Below the pieces are notes generated by a model that saw only the letters and a program-made list of their open reading frames with translations, was not told the DNA's origin and made no database searches. Shown piece after piece: positions 1 through 8,737 of a stretch of 64,000 bases of DNA. The stretch covers positions 216,924 to 280,923 of the forward strand of contig JAGABT010000017.1 of NCBI GenBank assembly GCA_017614505.1, read 5' to 3'. Each line of letters starts with the position of its first letter. Position 1 is the stretch's first letter. This DNA comes from Selenomonadaceae bacterium (lineage in GTDB: Bacteria; Bacillota; Negativicutes; Selenomonadales; Selenomonadaceae). Both the position numbers and the translations under genes were made by a program.

Positions 1-230
1 AATCGCAGGAAGTTTACGACAGCGCGGGCGTCGCGGATACCGTTGCCGCAGTTTTTTCAATGGCGCTTGCTGGCGGACTCAAGCCCGCGGACGGCGCTTA
101 CATCACCAACATCGCCGCCGGTATCGTCGTTTCCAGGTCCGGCACCTACGCCGTCAGCAAAGCCGATATGCTCAGCGCGCTGAATATTCGCAGCGACGAA
201 GAGGCGGTTAATCTGCCTTACGCCGTCTGA
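1..230 (+). CDS. PfkB-family sugar kinase, C-terminal part (likely heptose-7-phosphate kinase, RfaE1/HldE-like)
   Basis: The gene starts before the window; only the last 75 codons are seen, read from base 3 to the TGA at 228-230. The stretch VYDSAGVADTV matches the C-terminal nucleotide-binding motif of PfkB/ribokinase-fold kinases, and the following alanine-rich helix and AAGIVVSRSGTYAVS resemble the kinase domain of RfaE1/HldE, which phosphorylates D-manno-heptose 7-phosphate for LPS inner core. The usual GAGD motif reads GVAD: the catalytic Asp is kept but the anion-hole Gly is Ala. The protein ends after the kinase domain, so it would be a kinase-only form. It ends 13 bases before def, so co-transcription is likely. 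The exact substrate is inferred. Confidence 0.6.
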   Translation, partial: SQEVYDSAGVADTVAAVFSMALAGGLKPADGAYITNIAAGIVVSRSGTYAVSKADMLSALNIRSDEEAVNLPYAV

Positions 231-243
231 AAGGAGAACTTAA

Positions 244-723
244 ATGGCTGTACTCGAAATTAAAACCGCAGGTGAACCCGTACTCAAGCAGCTTGCCGTA
301 CCCGTTCAGAAAATCGACAAGCGCATTAAGAAACTGCTTGACGATATGGCGGAGACAATGTACGCGACCGAGGGCGTTGGAATTGCCGCGCCGCAGGTTG
401 GCGTTTCAATCCGCGCGATTGTCGTTGACGTTGAACAGCGCCGCTTCGACATGATTAATCCCGAAATTACTTACCGCGATGGTTCCGCCGTCGACGTAGA
501 AGGCTGCCTTTCCTGCCCGAATCTTTTCGGCGACGTTGAGCGCGCTGAAAAAATCCGCGTCAGGTACACCACCCGCTATCACAGGGAACGCGAAATTGAA
601 GTTGAAGGATTGCTGGCGCGCTGCATTCAGCACGAGATTGACCATTTGAACGGGCGGCTTTTTATCGACATTGCTCAGAATATCCACAAGGGCAAGCCGA
701 AACGCGAAGGGCAGGAGAGCTGA
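244..723 (+). CDS. def: Peptide deformylase
   Basis: This 159-aa protein removes the N-formyl group from nascent polypeptides. All three family motifs are visible in order: GVGIAAPQ (motif I, about residues 45-52), EGCLSCP (motif II, with the metal-binding Cys) and QHEIDHL (motif III, HExxH). The length is normal for a short bacterial PDF. The ATG at 244 follows the ribosome site AAAGGAG. It is followed within two bases by fmt, the usual def-fmt pair, in which Fmt adds the formyl group that Def removes. Confidence 0.97.
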   Translation: MAVLEIKTAGEPVLKQLAVPVQKIDKRIKKLLDDMAETMYATEGVGIAAPQVGVSIRAIVVDVEQRRFDMINPEITYRDGSAVDVEGCLSCPNLFGDVERAEKIRVRYTTRYHREREIEVEGLLARCIQHEIDHLNGRLFIDIAQNIHKGKPKREGQES

Positions 724-724
724 A

Positions 725-1624
725 TTGCGCATAATCTTCATGGGGACGCCGGAATTTGCCGTGCCGAGTCTGGCGGCGCTTTATGACGCCGCGGAAATTG
801 TCTGCGTGGTAACTCAGCCGGACAAACCGAAGGGGCGCGGGCAGAAACTCCAGCCTTCGCCGGTTAAAATCTTCGCCGCGGAAAAAAATCTGCCGGTACT
901 TCAGCCGGTCAAAATCAAGGCGCCGGAAGTCGTCGCCGAGCTGGAAAAATTTCGCGCAGATTTAATCATCGTCGTAGCGTTCGGACAGATTCTGTCGCAG
1001 GCGGTTTTAGATTTGCCGAAATTCGGCTGCGTCAACGTTCATGCGTCGCTTTTGCCGAAATATCGCGGCGCCGCGCCAATCGAGTGGAGCATTATCAACG
1101 GCGAAAAAGTTACCGGCATTACCACGATGAAAATGGACGCGGGTCTCGATACCGGCGATATGCTCCTTAAGCGCGAAGTTGAAATTGGCGGCGATATGAT
1201 TCTGCCGGAACTGCGCGAAAAACTTCAGCAAACCGGCGCCGAGTTAATCGTTGAGACTGTTCAAAATCTCAGCGCGATTGAGCCGGTTAAGCAGGACGAT
1301 TCGCGCTCGAACTACGCGCCAATGCTCAAAAAAGATACCGGCAAAATCGACTGGAATAAATCTGCGCAGGAAATTCATAATCTGGTACGCGGCTTGTACG
1401 GCGGCGCGTTCAGCTTTATCGGCGGCGAGAAGTTTAAAATCTGGCGCACGAAAATGGTTGACGCGGATTTGACTGCCGGTGAAATTAAAACTGCCGGCGG
1501 AAAATTTTACGTCGGCACAGGCAGCGGCGCGCTTGAGATTCTGGAACTGCAGGCGCCCAATGCGAAAAAGATTGGCGCGGCGGATTATCTGCGCGGGCAT
1601 AAAGTTGCCGGAAATTTTGACTGA
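725..1624 (+). CDS. fmt: Methionyl-tRNA formyltransferase
   Basis: This enzyme transfers the formyl group from 10-formyl-THF to Met-tRNAfMet. I chose the TTG at 725 (MRIIFMGTPEF, 299 aa) because a GGAGA site lies 7 bases upstream and homologs begin this way; reading from 671 would overlap def. Visible motifs are GTPEFAVPSL at the N-terminus, NVHASLLPKYRGAAP (catalytic Asn and His plus the formyl-folate loop) and MDAGLDTGD with the catalytic Asp. A C-terminal OB-like domain follows from about residue 205. It lies one base after def. Confidence 0.95.
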   Translation: MRIIFMGTPEFAVPSLAALYDAAEIVCVVTQPDKPKGRGQKLQPSPVKIFAAEKNLPVLQPVKIKAPEVVAELEKFRADLIIVVAFGQILSQAVLDLPKFGCVNVHASLLPKYRGAAPIEWSIINGEKVTGITTMKMDAGLDTGDMLLKREVEIGGDMILPELREKLQQTGAELIVETVQNLSAIEPVKQDDSRSNYAPMLKKDTGKIDWNKSAQEIHNLVRGLYGGAFSFIGGEKFKIWRTKMVDADLTAGEIKTAGGKFYVGTGSGALEILELQAPNAKKIGAADYLRGHKVAGNFD

Positions 1625-1633
1625 GGATTTTTT

Positions 1634-2617
1634 ATGGAGGAACGGATAATCGCTACGGAAGAGCTGGCGGCGGACGATTGGCAGTACAGTTTGCGCCCGC
1701 GCCGGTTGAGCGAATACATCGGGCAGGAAAAAGTTAAAGCGAATCTGAAAGTCTTCGTGAAGGCGGCACTTTCGCGCAGGGAGGCGCTCGACCACGTTTT
1801 ACTTTACGGACCGCCAGGCTTAGGCAAAACGACGCTGGCAGGAATTATTGCGAACGAACTGGGCGTAAATTTCCGCCCGACCTCGGCGCCAGCGATTGAG
1901 CGGTCGGGCGATTTGGCGGCACTGCTGACGAATTTGCAGGAACGCGACGTGCTGTTTATCGACGAAATTCACCGGCTGTCGCGGCAGCTCGAAGAAATTC
2001 TGTATTCGGCGATGGAAGATTTTTCGCTGGACATAATCATAGGCAAGGGACCGAGCGCGCGGAGCATTCGGCTGGACATAGCGCCATTCACGCTGATTGG
2101 AGCGACGACCAAGGCAGGGAATTTATCGCCGCCGCTAAGGGACAGATTCGGCGTCATTTCGCGGCTGGAATATTATTCGACGGAGTCGCTGGTTGAAATT
2201 GTGACGCGGGCGGCTGAAATTTTGAAGATACCGATAGAGGAAACCGGCGCCGTGGAAATTGCAAAGCGTTCACGCGGGACGCCACGCGTTGCGAACAGAC
2301 TGTTAAAGCGCGTCAGGGATTTTGCCGAATTTGAAGGCAGTGACAAAATCAGCGCGGAAATTGCTGACAGGGCGCTGGCGGCGCTTGAAATTGACAGCGC
2401 AGGGCTTGACGCTACCGACCGCCGAATGCTTGACGCCATGATAAAAAAATTTCGCGGAGGTCCCGTCGGCTTGGACACGATAGCCGCGTCGATTAGCGAG
2501 ACTCGCGAAACGATTGAGGATATTTACGAACCGTATTTGTTACAGCTGGGTTTTATAATGCGGACGCCGCGCGGCAGAATTGTTACCGAGGCAGGCTACG
2601 CGCACATGAAGGTGTAA
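1634..2617 (+). CDS. ruvB: Holliday junction branch-migration ATPase RuvB
   Basis: RuvB is the hexameric motor that drives Holliday junctions together with RuvA. The 327-aa protein has Walker A GPPGLGKT (about residue 60), Walker B FIDEIH, a sensor segment GATTKAG and the RDRFG arginine-finger region, followed by the C-terminal winged-helix. The length is typical. The ATG at 1634 follows a weak GAGGATTTTTT leader, 9 bases after fmt. No ruvA or ruvC is adjacent. Its stop codon directly abuts repeat element A. Confidence 0.96.
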   Translation: MEERIIATEELAADDWQYSLRPRRLSEYIGQEKVKANLKVFVKAALSRREALDHVLLYGPPGLGKTTLAGIIANELGVNFRPTSAPAIERSGDLAALLTNLQERDVLFIDEIHRLSRQLEEILYSAMEDFSLDIIIGKGPSARSIRLDIAPFTLIGATTKAGNLSPPLRDRFGVISRLEYYSTESLVEIVTRAAEILKIPIEETGAVEIAKRSRGTPRVANRLLKRVRDFAEFEGSDKISAEIADRALAALEIDSAGLDATDRRMLDAMIKKFRGGPVGLDTIAASISETRETIEDIYEPYLLQLGFIMRTPRGRIVTEAGYAHMKV

Positions 2618-2722
2618 AAAGAGGCGCGCCATGGACGGCGCGCCGCCCGCGCCATTCGCTGGACGCGAATGCAGCGGGCTGTCTTTCTTTGCTACTTTCT
2701 TTCTGCACCAGAAAGAAAGTAG
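2617..2722 (-). repeat. Three-hairpin intergenic element, copy A
   Basis: Read on the minus strand, this copy gives H3 (10-bp stem at 2694-2703/2711-2720), H2 (GCCCGC/GCGGGC at 2645-2679 with inner CATTCGC/GCGAATG arms) and H1 (GGCGCGCC at 2623-2630 and 2637-2644, loop ATGGAC), then a T-run. It fills the gap between the convergent ruvB and acyl-CoA ligase genes and is oriented to terminate the minus-strand gene. Confidence 0.9.
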
Positions 2723-2739
2723 GTACAAAACCCTAAACC

Positions 2740-4173
2740 CTAAGACCTAAGAAAATCTTCGAGAATCTGCCGCTTGGAAATTTTACCAGTGGACGTGCGT
2801 GGAATTTCCGCCAGTTCGTGGAACTCGCGCGGGACTTTATACAGCGCAAGATTTTTCTGCAGGAATTTTTTAAGCTCGCGCGGGTCAACAGTTTTGCCTT
2901 CCCACACTTCGTAAAAGCACGCGCCGACCTGCCCGCGAAGTTTATCCTCGACGCCAACAACCGCCGCTGCCTTAATCCCAGGAAATTCGTACACAATTTC
3001 CTCGACTTCGCGCGGGTAAATATTCTCGCCCATGCTGATAATCAGCTCCTTAATCCGGCTGACAATGTAAGCGTAGCCGTCGGCGTCGAACTTCATCACG
3101 TCGCCGGTATGGAGCCAGCCGTCTTTGTCAATCGCCTCGGCAGTCGCGGCAGGATTTTTCCAGTAGCCGAGCATAACCTGCGCGCCGCGCACCAAAAGTT
3201 CACCAATCGGCGCATCGTTGCCATTGGCGTCGACGATTCTGAGCTCTTCGCCCGCCAGAATTTTGCCGCAGGAACCCACGCGCTCTTCCCCGCAAGGCGT
3301 AATTAAAACGGCAGGCGACGCCTCGCTCAGCCCGTACACTTCCGCTATCGGCAGTCCAAATTTTTCCGTGAAATCCTGAATTATTTTTTCCGGCAAAATC
3401 GCCCCGCCGCTCAGCGAAAATCGCACGCTCCGAAAATCTTCCGGTTTCGCCAGCGCCGTTATCAGCTTGAAAATCGAAGGCACGATTACAAGGTCGGTAA
3501 TTTCGTGTTCGCGAATCACGTCGACGACTTCTTTGGGCTTGAACATGCGCACAACGTGAGCTTCAGCGCCGCAGTAAAAAGTATTCAGCACGGCGCACGT
3601 CCACGCGTAACAGTGGTACATCGGCAGGACGCAAAGCACTTTGCAGGCGCGGTGAGTTTTGAAAACGCTGCACTGCCAGGTATTGTGCACCAGATTTTTG
3701 TGCGAAAGAACCGCGCCTTTGGGATTGCCGGTCGTGCCAGACGTGTAAATTATCGCGCAGGGCTTATTTTCGTCGAAGTCAGCGGGAAGTTCCGGCGCTT
3801 CAACGTCGCAGGGCATTTCGCCGAAAGTCGCAATGTCGTACTGCGTGAAATTCGTGTCGAGCTTTTCGTAGGTCAGTACAAATTTCGCCTCGGAATTTTC
3901 GATAATGTAATTGGTTTCGCGGGAGCTGAGCTGAAAATTTATCGGCACAATGATGGCGCCCAGAGACGCCGTCGCCATGTATGCAAAAATAAATTCAGCG
4001 CTGTTACGGGAAAAAAGCGCAACGCGGTCGCCTTCACGCACGCCCAGCGCGTAAAGCCGGTTGCGGAAATTTTTCACCGCCTGCGCGAAACCGGCGTAAG
4101 TAATGCTCCGCCCCGCGTCGATTATCGCAATGTCAGAATCGCGTCCTCGACTGATAATTTCATGGACTAACAA
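2740..4173 (-). CDS. AMP-forming acyl-CoA synthetase/ligase family protein
   Basis: This 477-aa adenylate-forming enzyme is expected to activate a carboxylic acid to its acyl-AMP and then the CoA thioester. The P-loop-like motif YTSGTTGNPKGA, the LSGGAILP segment, the YGLSEASP motif and the hinge region GDVMKFDADGYAYIVSR with C-terminal STGKISKRQIL (catalytic Lys) are all visible. The start is TTG at 4173, set 8 bases after a clean AAAGGAG; an ATG upstream at 4191 lies inside the previous gene and lacks such a site. The substrate is not evident; medium- or long-chain fatty acid is a guess. It follows the PHP hydrolase gene by 14 bases. Confidence 0.85.
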   Translation of the reverse strand: MLVHEIISRGRDSDIAIIDAGRSITYAGFAQAVKNFRNRLYALGVREGDRVALFSRNSAEFIFAYMATASLGAIIVPINFQLSSRETNYIIENSEAKFVLTYEKLDTNFTQYDIATFGEMPCDVEAPELPADFDENKPCAIIYTSGTTGNPKGAVLSHKNLVHNTWQCSVFKTHRACKVLCVLPMYHCYAWTCAVLNTFYCGAEAHVVRMFKPKEVVDVIREHEITDLVIVPSIFKLITALAKPEDFRSVRFSLSGGAILPEKIIQDFTEKFGLPIAEVYGLSEASPAVLITPCGEERVGSCGKILAGEELRIVDANGNDAPIGELLVRGAQVMLGYWKNPAATAEAIDKDGWLHTGDVMKFDADGYAYIVSRIKELIISMGENIYPREVEEIVYEFPGIKAAAVVGVEDKLRGQVGACFYEVWEGKTVDPRELKKFLQKNLALYKVPREFHELAEIPRTSTGKISKRQILEDFLRS

Positions 4174-4187
4174 ATTAAAATCTCCTT

Positions 4188-4919
4188 TCATCTTGGCGCG
4201 AGCGATTTTCTGAACTGCACGCACTCAAAAAATTTTGCAGGATCAGAATTTACGACCAGCTCCGCCGGAAAATTATTTTGCTGAAGAATTTCCTGCGCGA
4301 ATTTGTGGTTGCCAACGTCCAAATCTATATGCGCGTCACTGCCCATAATCACTGCCGCGCCGTATTTTTTGCACGCCTCCAGCATTTTCTTAGCGTTATC
4401 GCGCGAGCCGACGCGGTAGCCGGTAGGCTTGTAGGAGCTGTTGTTGACTTCCAGCAGGACGTGATTTTCCTTAGCGGCGGCGGCAACTTTATCGAAGTCA
4501 ACGGGATAGTGCGGGTTATCTGGATGCCCGATAATGACGACGTGCGGATTTTTCATAGCGCCAGTCAGCGCGGCGGTATTTTCAGCGACGCTGCCGGAAT
4601 TTATGCATGGATTATGCAAACTGGCAATGGCGTAATCCAGCCCGCTCAAAATCTGCGCAGGCAAATCAGTGCTGCCGCTGTAATCCAGAATGTTCAGCTC
4701 CACGCCGATAACCAGCTTAATCCCGTAGGCGTCGCGCGGAATAACGCTCGTGTTCAGAAAATAAAAATCGTGACAGCTGCCAGGCATACGCGGCGCATGC
4801 TCGGAAATTCCAACGAGTTCCAAGCCCAAATTTTTCGCGGCGGAAATATTTTCGCGCAAAGTGCTGTAGGCGTGTCCGCTGGCGAGCGTGTGCGTGTGAA
4901 CGTCCAAGGTATCTTTCAA
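4188..4919 (-). CDS. PHP-domain metal-dependent hydrolase (YcdX-like)
   Basis: This 243-aa protein is a polymerase-and-histidinol-phosphatase domain hydrolase of the YcdX type, which typically binds three metals and cleaves phosphoesters. Metal ligands are seen in DVHTHTLASGHAYS near the N-terminus, SEHAPRM, the GVELN glutamate, IIGHPDNP and a C-terminal GSDAHID. The TTG at 4919 is preferred to the in-frame TTG at 4937 because AAAGGACGTGAG lies between them at good spacing. The natural substrate is unknown. Its stop codon overlaps the ribosome site of the acyl-CoA ligase. Confidence 0.8.
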   Translation of the reverse strand: MKDTLDVHTHTLASGHAYSTLRENISAAKNLGLELVGISEHAPRMPGSCHDFYFLNTSVIPRDAYGIKLVIGVELNILDYSGSTDLPAQILSGLDYAIASLHNPCINSGSVAENTAALTGAMKNPHVVIIGHPDNPHYPVDFDKVAAAAKENHVLLEVNNSSYKPTGYRVGSRDNAKKMLEACKKYGAAVIMGSDAHIDLDVGNHKFAQEILQQNNFPAELVVNSDPAKFFECVQFRKSLAPR

Positions 4920-4944
4920 ATTCTCACGTCCTTTCAATTCAGCA

Positions 4945-4974
4945 ATTATACCACAGGCACCATAGGAATTACAA
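4945..4974 (-). promoter_or_regulatory. Candidate sigma-A promoter for the PHP/ligase operon
   Basis: On the minus strand a TTGTAA hexamer is followed after 18 bases by a perfect TATAAT (plus-strand 4945-4950), about 25 bases upstream of the TTG at 4919. Confidence 0.6.
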
Positions 4975-5013
4975 AGACTTTATCGAATTACTCTGGCAGG
5001 GAGGCGATTTTTT

Positions 5014-6354
5014 TTGAACGAGCCGGCAAATCTTTCGCAAATCGTGGAAATGGAAAAGTTCGTCCTGAGCGCAATGCTAATCCGCGAAGGCGAAATAATT
5101 CCGCTGGTCACATCAATTTTGAAAACCGATAATTTTTATCGTCCAAAACACCGAGTCGTTTTCGACGTACTGGTTAAGCTCTACCAGCAGAAAATCGCGC
5201 CGAATATCCTTTCGCTGATAGAAGAACTGCGTAAATCCGACAAGCTCAAAGAAATCGGCATAGAATTTCTCTACTCGCTGACGGAATTTGCCAACACCAC
5301 CGCCTACGTCGAGACCTACGCCAAAACCATCAAGGAAAAGGCTACGCTCCGCGACCTGGCGCGCGCCGGCGAGGAAATTACCAAAATCGCCTACGAAGAC
5401 AAGGAACCGTTTAAGGACATTTTAGACAGTGCGGAAAAAAAAATTTTTGCGATAACCTCCGAGGGCGAAACTTCGACCTTTGAACACGTCCGCCCCATCG
5501 TCATGCGTTCTTTCGACAGAATCCGCCGCGCGATGGACAATCCCAAGGGCTTTACCGGCGTCGAAACAAGTTTTGCCGACCTCGACAGGCTCACAAGCGG
5601 CTTTCAGAAATCCGATTTGATTTTACTTGCGGCGCGCCCGTCCATGGGCAAAACGGCGCTGGCTCTTAACATGGCGATGAATGCCGCGCTGAAAGATAAC
5701 TTCGTGGCAATTTTTTCGCTCGAAATGAGCAAGGAACAGCTGGGTCACCGCCTTTTGAGTTCCTACAGCGGAATCAATTCGCACAGCCTCAGCACCGGCA
5801 AAATTTCCTCCGCCGAGTTCAGCGACCTTATCGACGCGCTCGAACACATTGTCGAATCGAATCTTTTCATCGACGATACCGCCGGAATTTCCGTCATGGA
5901 TTTGCGCTCGAAGGCGCGCCAGATTAAGAATGAACATGGTCTGGATTTTATCGTCATCGACTACCTTCAGCTGATGCAGGGAAGTGCGCGCAAGGGTTTA
6001 GACTACAACCGCCAGCAGGAAATTTCCGAGATTTCCCGCAGTTTAAAAGCGCTTGCCCGCGAATTGAAAGTTCCAATCTTAGCGCTGAGCCAGCTTTCGC
6101 GCAGCGTCGAACTGCGCGCAGATAAACGCCCAATGCTGAGCGACCTGCGCGAATCGGGTTCCCTTGAGCAGGACGCCGATTTGGTCATGTTCCTTTACCG
6201 CGAGGAATATTACGACAAGGAAACTGAAAACGCCAATACCGCTGAGCTTGTCGTCGCCAAAAACCGCAACGGTCCCACGACGATTATCAATCTGCAGTTC
6301 GAGAAAGAATGCATGCGCTTCGGTTCCCTCGCCAGCGACGTTGACGAAGAATGA
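5014..6354 (+). CDS. dnaB: Replicative DNA helicase DnaB
   Basis: DnaB unwinds DNA ahead of the replisome. The 446-aa protein has the N-terminal DnaB domain (about residues 1-105), a linker, and the RecA-like C-terminal domain with Walker A ARPSMGKTA (about residue 210), FSLEMS, Walker B VIDYLQLM and SQLSR motif 3. The start is TTG at 5014, preceded by GGGAGGC; no ATG gives a full N-terminal domain. It stands alone, divergent from the PHP gene and followed by ssrA. Confidence 0.96.
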   Translation: MNEPANLSQIVEMEKFVLSAMLIREGEIIPLVTSILKTDNFYRPKHRVVFDVLVKLYQQKIAPNILSLIEELRKSDKLKEIGIEFLYSLTEFANTTAYVETYAKTIKEKATLRDLARAGEEITKIAYEDKEPFKDILDSAEKKIFAITSEGETSTFEHVRPIVMRSFDRIRRAMDNPKGFTGVETSFADLDRLTSGFQKSDLILLAARPSMGKTALALNMAMNAALKDNFVAIFSLEMSKEQLGHRLLSSYSGINSHSLSTGKISSAEFSDLIDALEHIVESNLFIDDTAGISVMDLRSKARQIKNEHGLDFIVIDYLQLMQGSARKGLDYNRQQEISEISRSLKALARELKVPILALSQLSRSVELRADKRPMLSDLRESGSLEQDADLVMFLYREEYYDKETENANTAELVVAKNRNGPTTIINLQFEKECMRFGSLASDVDEE

Positions 6355-6355
6355 T

Positions 6356-6384
6356 TTGACAGTAAAAATTTTTTGTGCTAAACT
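6356..6384 (+). promoter_or_regulatory. Sigma-A promoter of ssrA
   Basis: TTGACA at 6356-6361 and TAAACT at 6379-6384 are separated by 17 bases and lie about 30 bases before the mature 5' end of tmRNA. The -35 begins just after the dnaB stop codon. Confidence 0.85.
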
Positions 6385-6412
6385 GCATGAACTTCTACAA
6401 ATTCCAGCTCAC

Positions 6413-6760
6413 GGGGATGCACCGGTTTCGACGGGGATAGATGGGATTTGATAAGCGAGCAGCGGGGTTCCCGAACCGCTTCAGTAAGGGAAAAAGTGTT
6501 TTTAAAATAAACGCTAACGAAGAATACGCTCTGGCGGCATGAGCCAGCCTCCGCCGACTGATTCTCGCTGAGTCGGGTCGGAGGTCAACGCGAGATACCA
6601 GACTCTAACGCGCCATAACGGTCTGGGAATTTTTTCCGGCGATAGACTTTGCAAAGTTTGTCAGTGAGTTAGGCAAAGTCGAAAACTCAATCACTGTCTG
6701 CGCTCGGAGAAAGTCGGGTAACGTCATTTTCGGACGCGGGTTCGACTCCCGCCATCTCCA
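6413..6760 (+). ncRNA. ssrA: Transfer-messenger RNA (tmRNA)
   Basis: The 5' end GGGGATGC pairs with GCCATCTCC at the 3' end to form the tRNA-like acceptor stem, and GGTTCGACTCCC is the T-arm. The tag reading frame begins with GCT at 6513 and encodes ANEEYALAA followed by TGA at 6540-6542, ending in the expected ALAA degradation signal. Pairing segments for pseudoknots follow. CCA is not encoded as such: the acceptor is followed by CTA, so CCA would be added after transcription. The RNA rescues stalled ribosomes together with SmpB, which is not in this window. Confidence 0.97.
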
Positions 6761-6778
6761 CTAATATCGAAATTAATT

Positions 6779-6893
6779 ATCAGCATTTCTTTCTGGCACA
6801 GAAAGAAACGCTGGCAAAGAAAGACATGCCCGCTTCGCTCGCATCCATGCGAGCTGGCGGGCGAGGGCGCCCGTCCATGGGCGCCTCTTTGTT
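6779..6893 (+). repeat. Three-hairpin intergenic element, copy B
   Basis: H3 at 6781-6813 has a stem extended by CAGC/GCTG; H2 at 6828-6862 keeps the GCCCGC/GCGGGC base but has different inner arms (CGCAT/ATGCG); H1 is GGCGCCC/GGGCGCC with loop GTCCAT at 6866-6885, then CTCTTTGTTTT. It lies directly after ssrA in the same orientation and is well placed as its terminator. Confidence 0.9.
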
Positions 6894-6910
6894 TTGAAAG
6901 GAATTTTATC

Positions 6911-7276
6911 GTGGCTGAAAAAGATTTCAAATTCGGCGCCGCTGAACGCCTGCGCACCGCCCTCAACAATTCCATTACGCTTGCCAAAGATCCGCTCGAA
7001 ATTATCATGGAGCTGGCTGAAATTCTCGGCGAAATTTCCGGCGAAAAAAAATACGCCAGCACCGTCCGCAAGCAGATTAAAGACGTTTACGGGCTGGCGC
7101 TGAATAATAAATTTGCGCTGGATAAGGAAATTGAGGACGTTTCCGCGCGGCTCGAAAAAATCAAGGCGGCGTATGAAAATCCCGACTTCGACGACGACGA
7201 ACATCAGCGCATTGGTTTCGCGCTGGAACGCCACAAGGCGGAACTCGAACGCCTCAACGCCATGAAGGATGCCTAG
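6911..7276 (+). CDS. Conserved hypothetical cytoplasmic helical protein
   Basis: This 121-aa protein has no signal peptide or membrane segment. It is rich in charged residues, and the C-terminal part (about residues 75-121: repeated Glu/Lys with spaced Leu/Ile) looks coiled-coil. I do not recognise the family. The GTG start at 6911 follows AAAGGA. Its stop lies 8 bases inside the ABC permease gene, so translational coupling and a shared role with the transporter are likely, possibly as an accessory or regulatory protein. Confidence 0.75.
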   Translation: MAEKDFKFGAAERLRTALNNSITLAKDPLEIIMELAEILGEISGEKKYASTVRKQIKDVYGLALNNKFALDKEIEDVSARLEKIKAAYENPDFDDDEHQRIGFALERHKAELERLNAMKDA

Positions 7277-8000
7277 GTTTTTTTTCGACGCCGGTACAGT
7301 TTTCTGGCGCGACTGGGTAGTTTTGCGGCGCCGTCTGAAAAAATTTATCCTGTCGCGGCTGGTAACGCCGGTTCTGTACCTCGTAGCATTCGGCTGGGGC
7401 TTGGGCAGGAGTATCACGCTCGACAGCGGCAGTTATCTGGATTTTCTCGTCCCTGGGATTGTCGCGCTGAACTCGATGAACGTCAGCTACATGAGCGCAA
7501 CAACCGTCCACGCGGAAAAAGTTTACCACAAAAGCCTTGAAGAATATTTGAGTGCGCCGATTTCGCCGCTGGCTTACGTCGCGGGAAAATTAAGCTCGGC
7601 AGTTTTACGCGCGCTGATTTCGACGGCGCTGATTTTGTGCGTGGCGCTGATTTTCGGTGCGAAGCTGAATTTCTCGGCGGTATTTCTGCCCGTGATAATT
7701 TTGAACGCGGTGATTTTCGCTGGCGTAGGATTCTGCGCGGCGCTGCGGGTGCAGACCTACGAGGAACTCGCGCAGGTCAACACGTACCTGCTGATGCCGA
7801 TGAGTTTTTTATGCGGGACATTTTTCAGCACGGCGCAACTGCCGGAACTGGTGCGGCTGGCGATAGAAATTCTGCCGCTGACGCATACCAGCGCGCTGCT
7901 GCGGACGGGCTTCGACGCGGTATCGCTGGCGGTGCTGATTTTCTACGCGTCGGCGCTGATTTTTTTATCGTGCAGGGAATTTGAAAAGCTGGTGGACTGA
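7269..8000 (+). CDS. ABC-2 type transporter permease
   Basis: This 243-aa membrane protein has about six hydrophobic segments after a basic amphipathic N-terminus, and the ABC-2 exporter layout (conserved PGIVALNSM region, SPLAYVAGK loop and MPMSFLCGTFFS segment near the last helices). ABC-2 permeases usually export drugs, polysaccharides or lipids as dimers with an ATPase. The ATG at 7269 overlaps the preceding gene; its TGA is immediately followed by the TTG of the ATPase gene. The transported substrate is not evident. Confidence 0.85.
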   Translation: MPRFFFDAGTVFWRDWVVLRRRLKKFILSRLVTPVLYLVAFGWGLGRSITLDSGSYLDFLVPGIVALNSMNVSYMSATTVHAEKVYHKSLEEYLSAPISPLAYVAGKLSSAVLRALISTALILCVALIFGAKLNFSAVFLPVIILNAVIFAGVGFCAALRVQTYEELAQVNTYLLMPMSFLCGTFFSTAQLPELVRLAIEILPLTHTSALLRTGFDAVSLAVLIFYASALIFLSCREFEKLVD

Positions 8001-8729
8001 TTGCGCAAACATCATAGCGCGCGGCTTTGCGAAACGAAGGTTGAAAATTTCGGCGTGCGGGTAGGAGAGCTGGAAATTTTCAGCGACGTGAATTTTACGC
8101 TGCAATGCGGGGAATTGACGGCGCTGATTGGACCGAACGGCGCCGGTAAATCTACGCTGCTGAAGTCGATACTGGGGGAAGTTTCGCACACGGGCGAGCT
8201 GAATTATTTCGACGCGAAGGGCAAACATTTGCGCCCAATAATCGGCTACGTGCCGCAGACGCTGAAATTCGACGCGACTTCGCCAACCTCGGTACTGGAT
8301 TTGTTCATGGCGTGCCTGACGTGGAAGCCGGTGTGGCTGTGCTCGGCTGACTCGGTACGCGCAAGAGTTGCGAAAAATTTGCGGCGGGTGCAGGCGGAAT
8401 ATTTAATCGATCGGCGGCTGGGAGCGTTGTCGGGCGGCGAACTGCAACGGGTTTTGCTGGCGCTGGCGCTGGAACCGCTGCCGGATTTGTTATTGTTAGA
8501 CGAACCAGTCAGCGGCGTCGACAAAGTTGGTATGGAGATTTTCTACGAGCTGGCGGCGAAACTCTGCGCAGATGAAGACATGGCGATTTTGCTGATTTCG
8601 CACGATCTGGAAATGGTAAAAAAATACGCCGACCAGGTCATCCTGCTCAACAAACGAGTGCTGAGGCGCGGAACGGTCGACGAGGTTTTTAAATCGGTTG
8701 AAATGCAAAATTTATTTTTTAGCATATAG
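8001..8729 (+). CDS. ABC transporter ATP-binding protein, ZnuC/MntB-like
   Basis: This 242-aa ATPase has Walker A GPNGAGKST, Q-loop YVPQ, signature LSGGELQR, Walker B LLLLDEP and H-loop LISHD. The overall sequence, including the FDATSPTSVLDL segment after the Q-loop, resembles zinc/manganese-uptake ATPases rather than the ATPases usually paired with ABC-2 exporters. There is no ABC-3 permease or metal-binding lipoprotein nearby. The TTG start directly follows the permease stop, so the two most likely form one transporter. Confidence 0.85.
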   Translation: MRKHHSARLCETKVENFGVRVGELEIFSDVNFTLQCGELTALIGPNGAGKSTLLKSILGEVSHTGELNYFDAKGKHLRPIIGYVPQTLKFDATSPTSVLDLFMACLTWKPVWLCSADSVRARVAKNLRRVQAEYLIDRRLGALSGGELQRVLLALALEPLPDLLLLDEPVSGVDKVGMEIFYELAAKLCADEDMAILLISHDLEMVKKYADQVILLNKRVLRRGTVDEVFKSVEMQNLFFSI

Positions 8730-8737
8730 ACGCGTAT

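Noticed and set aside
2617..2722. The repeat as an insertion sequence or gene-carrying transposon
   Set aside because: No copy holds a transposase frame, and no consistent terminal repeats or target duplications are seen except possibly at the ferredoxin locus.
2726..2748. CCCTAAACCCTAA, which looks like plant telomere repeat
   Set aside because: Only two units, overlapping the end of the acyl-CoA ligase gene; coincidence is enough to explain it.
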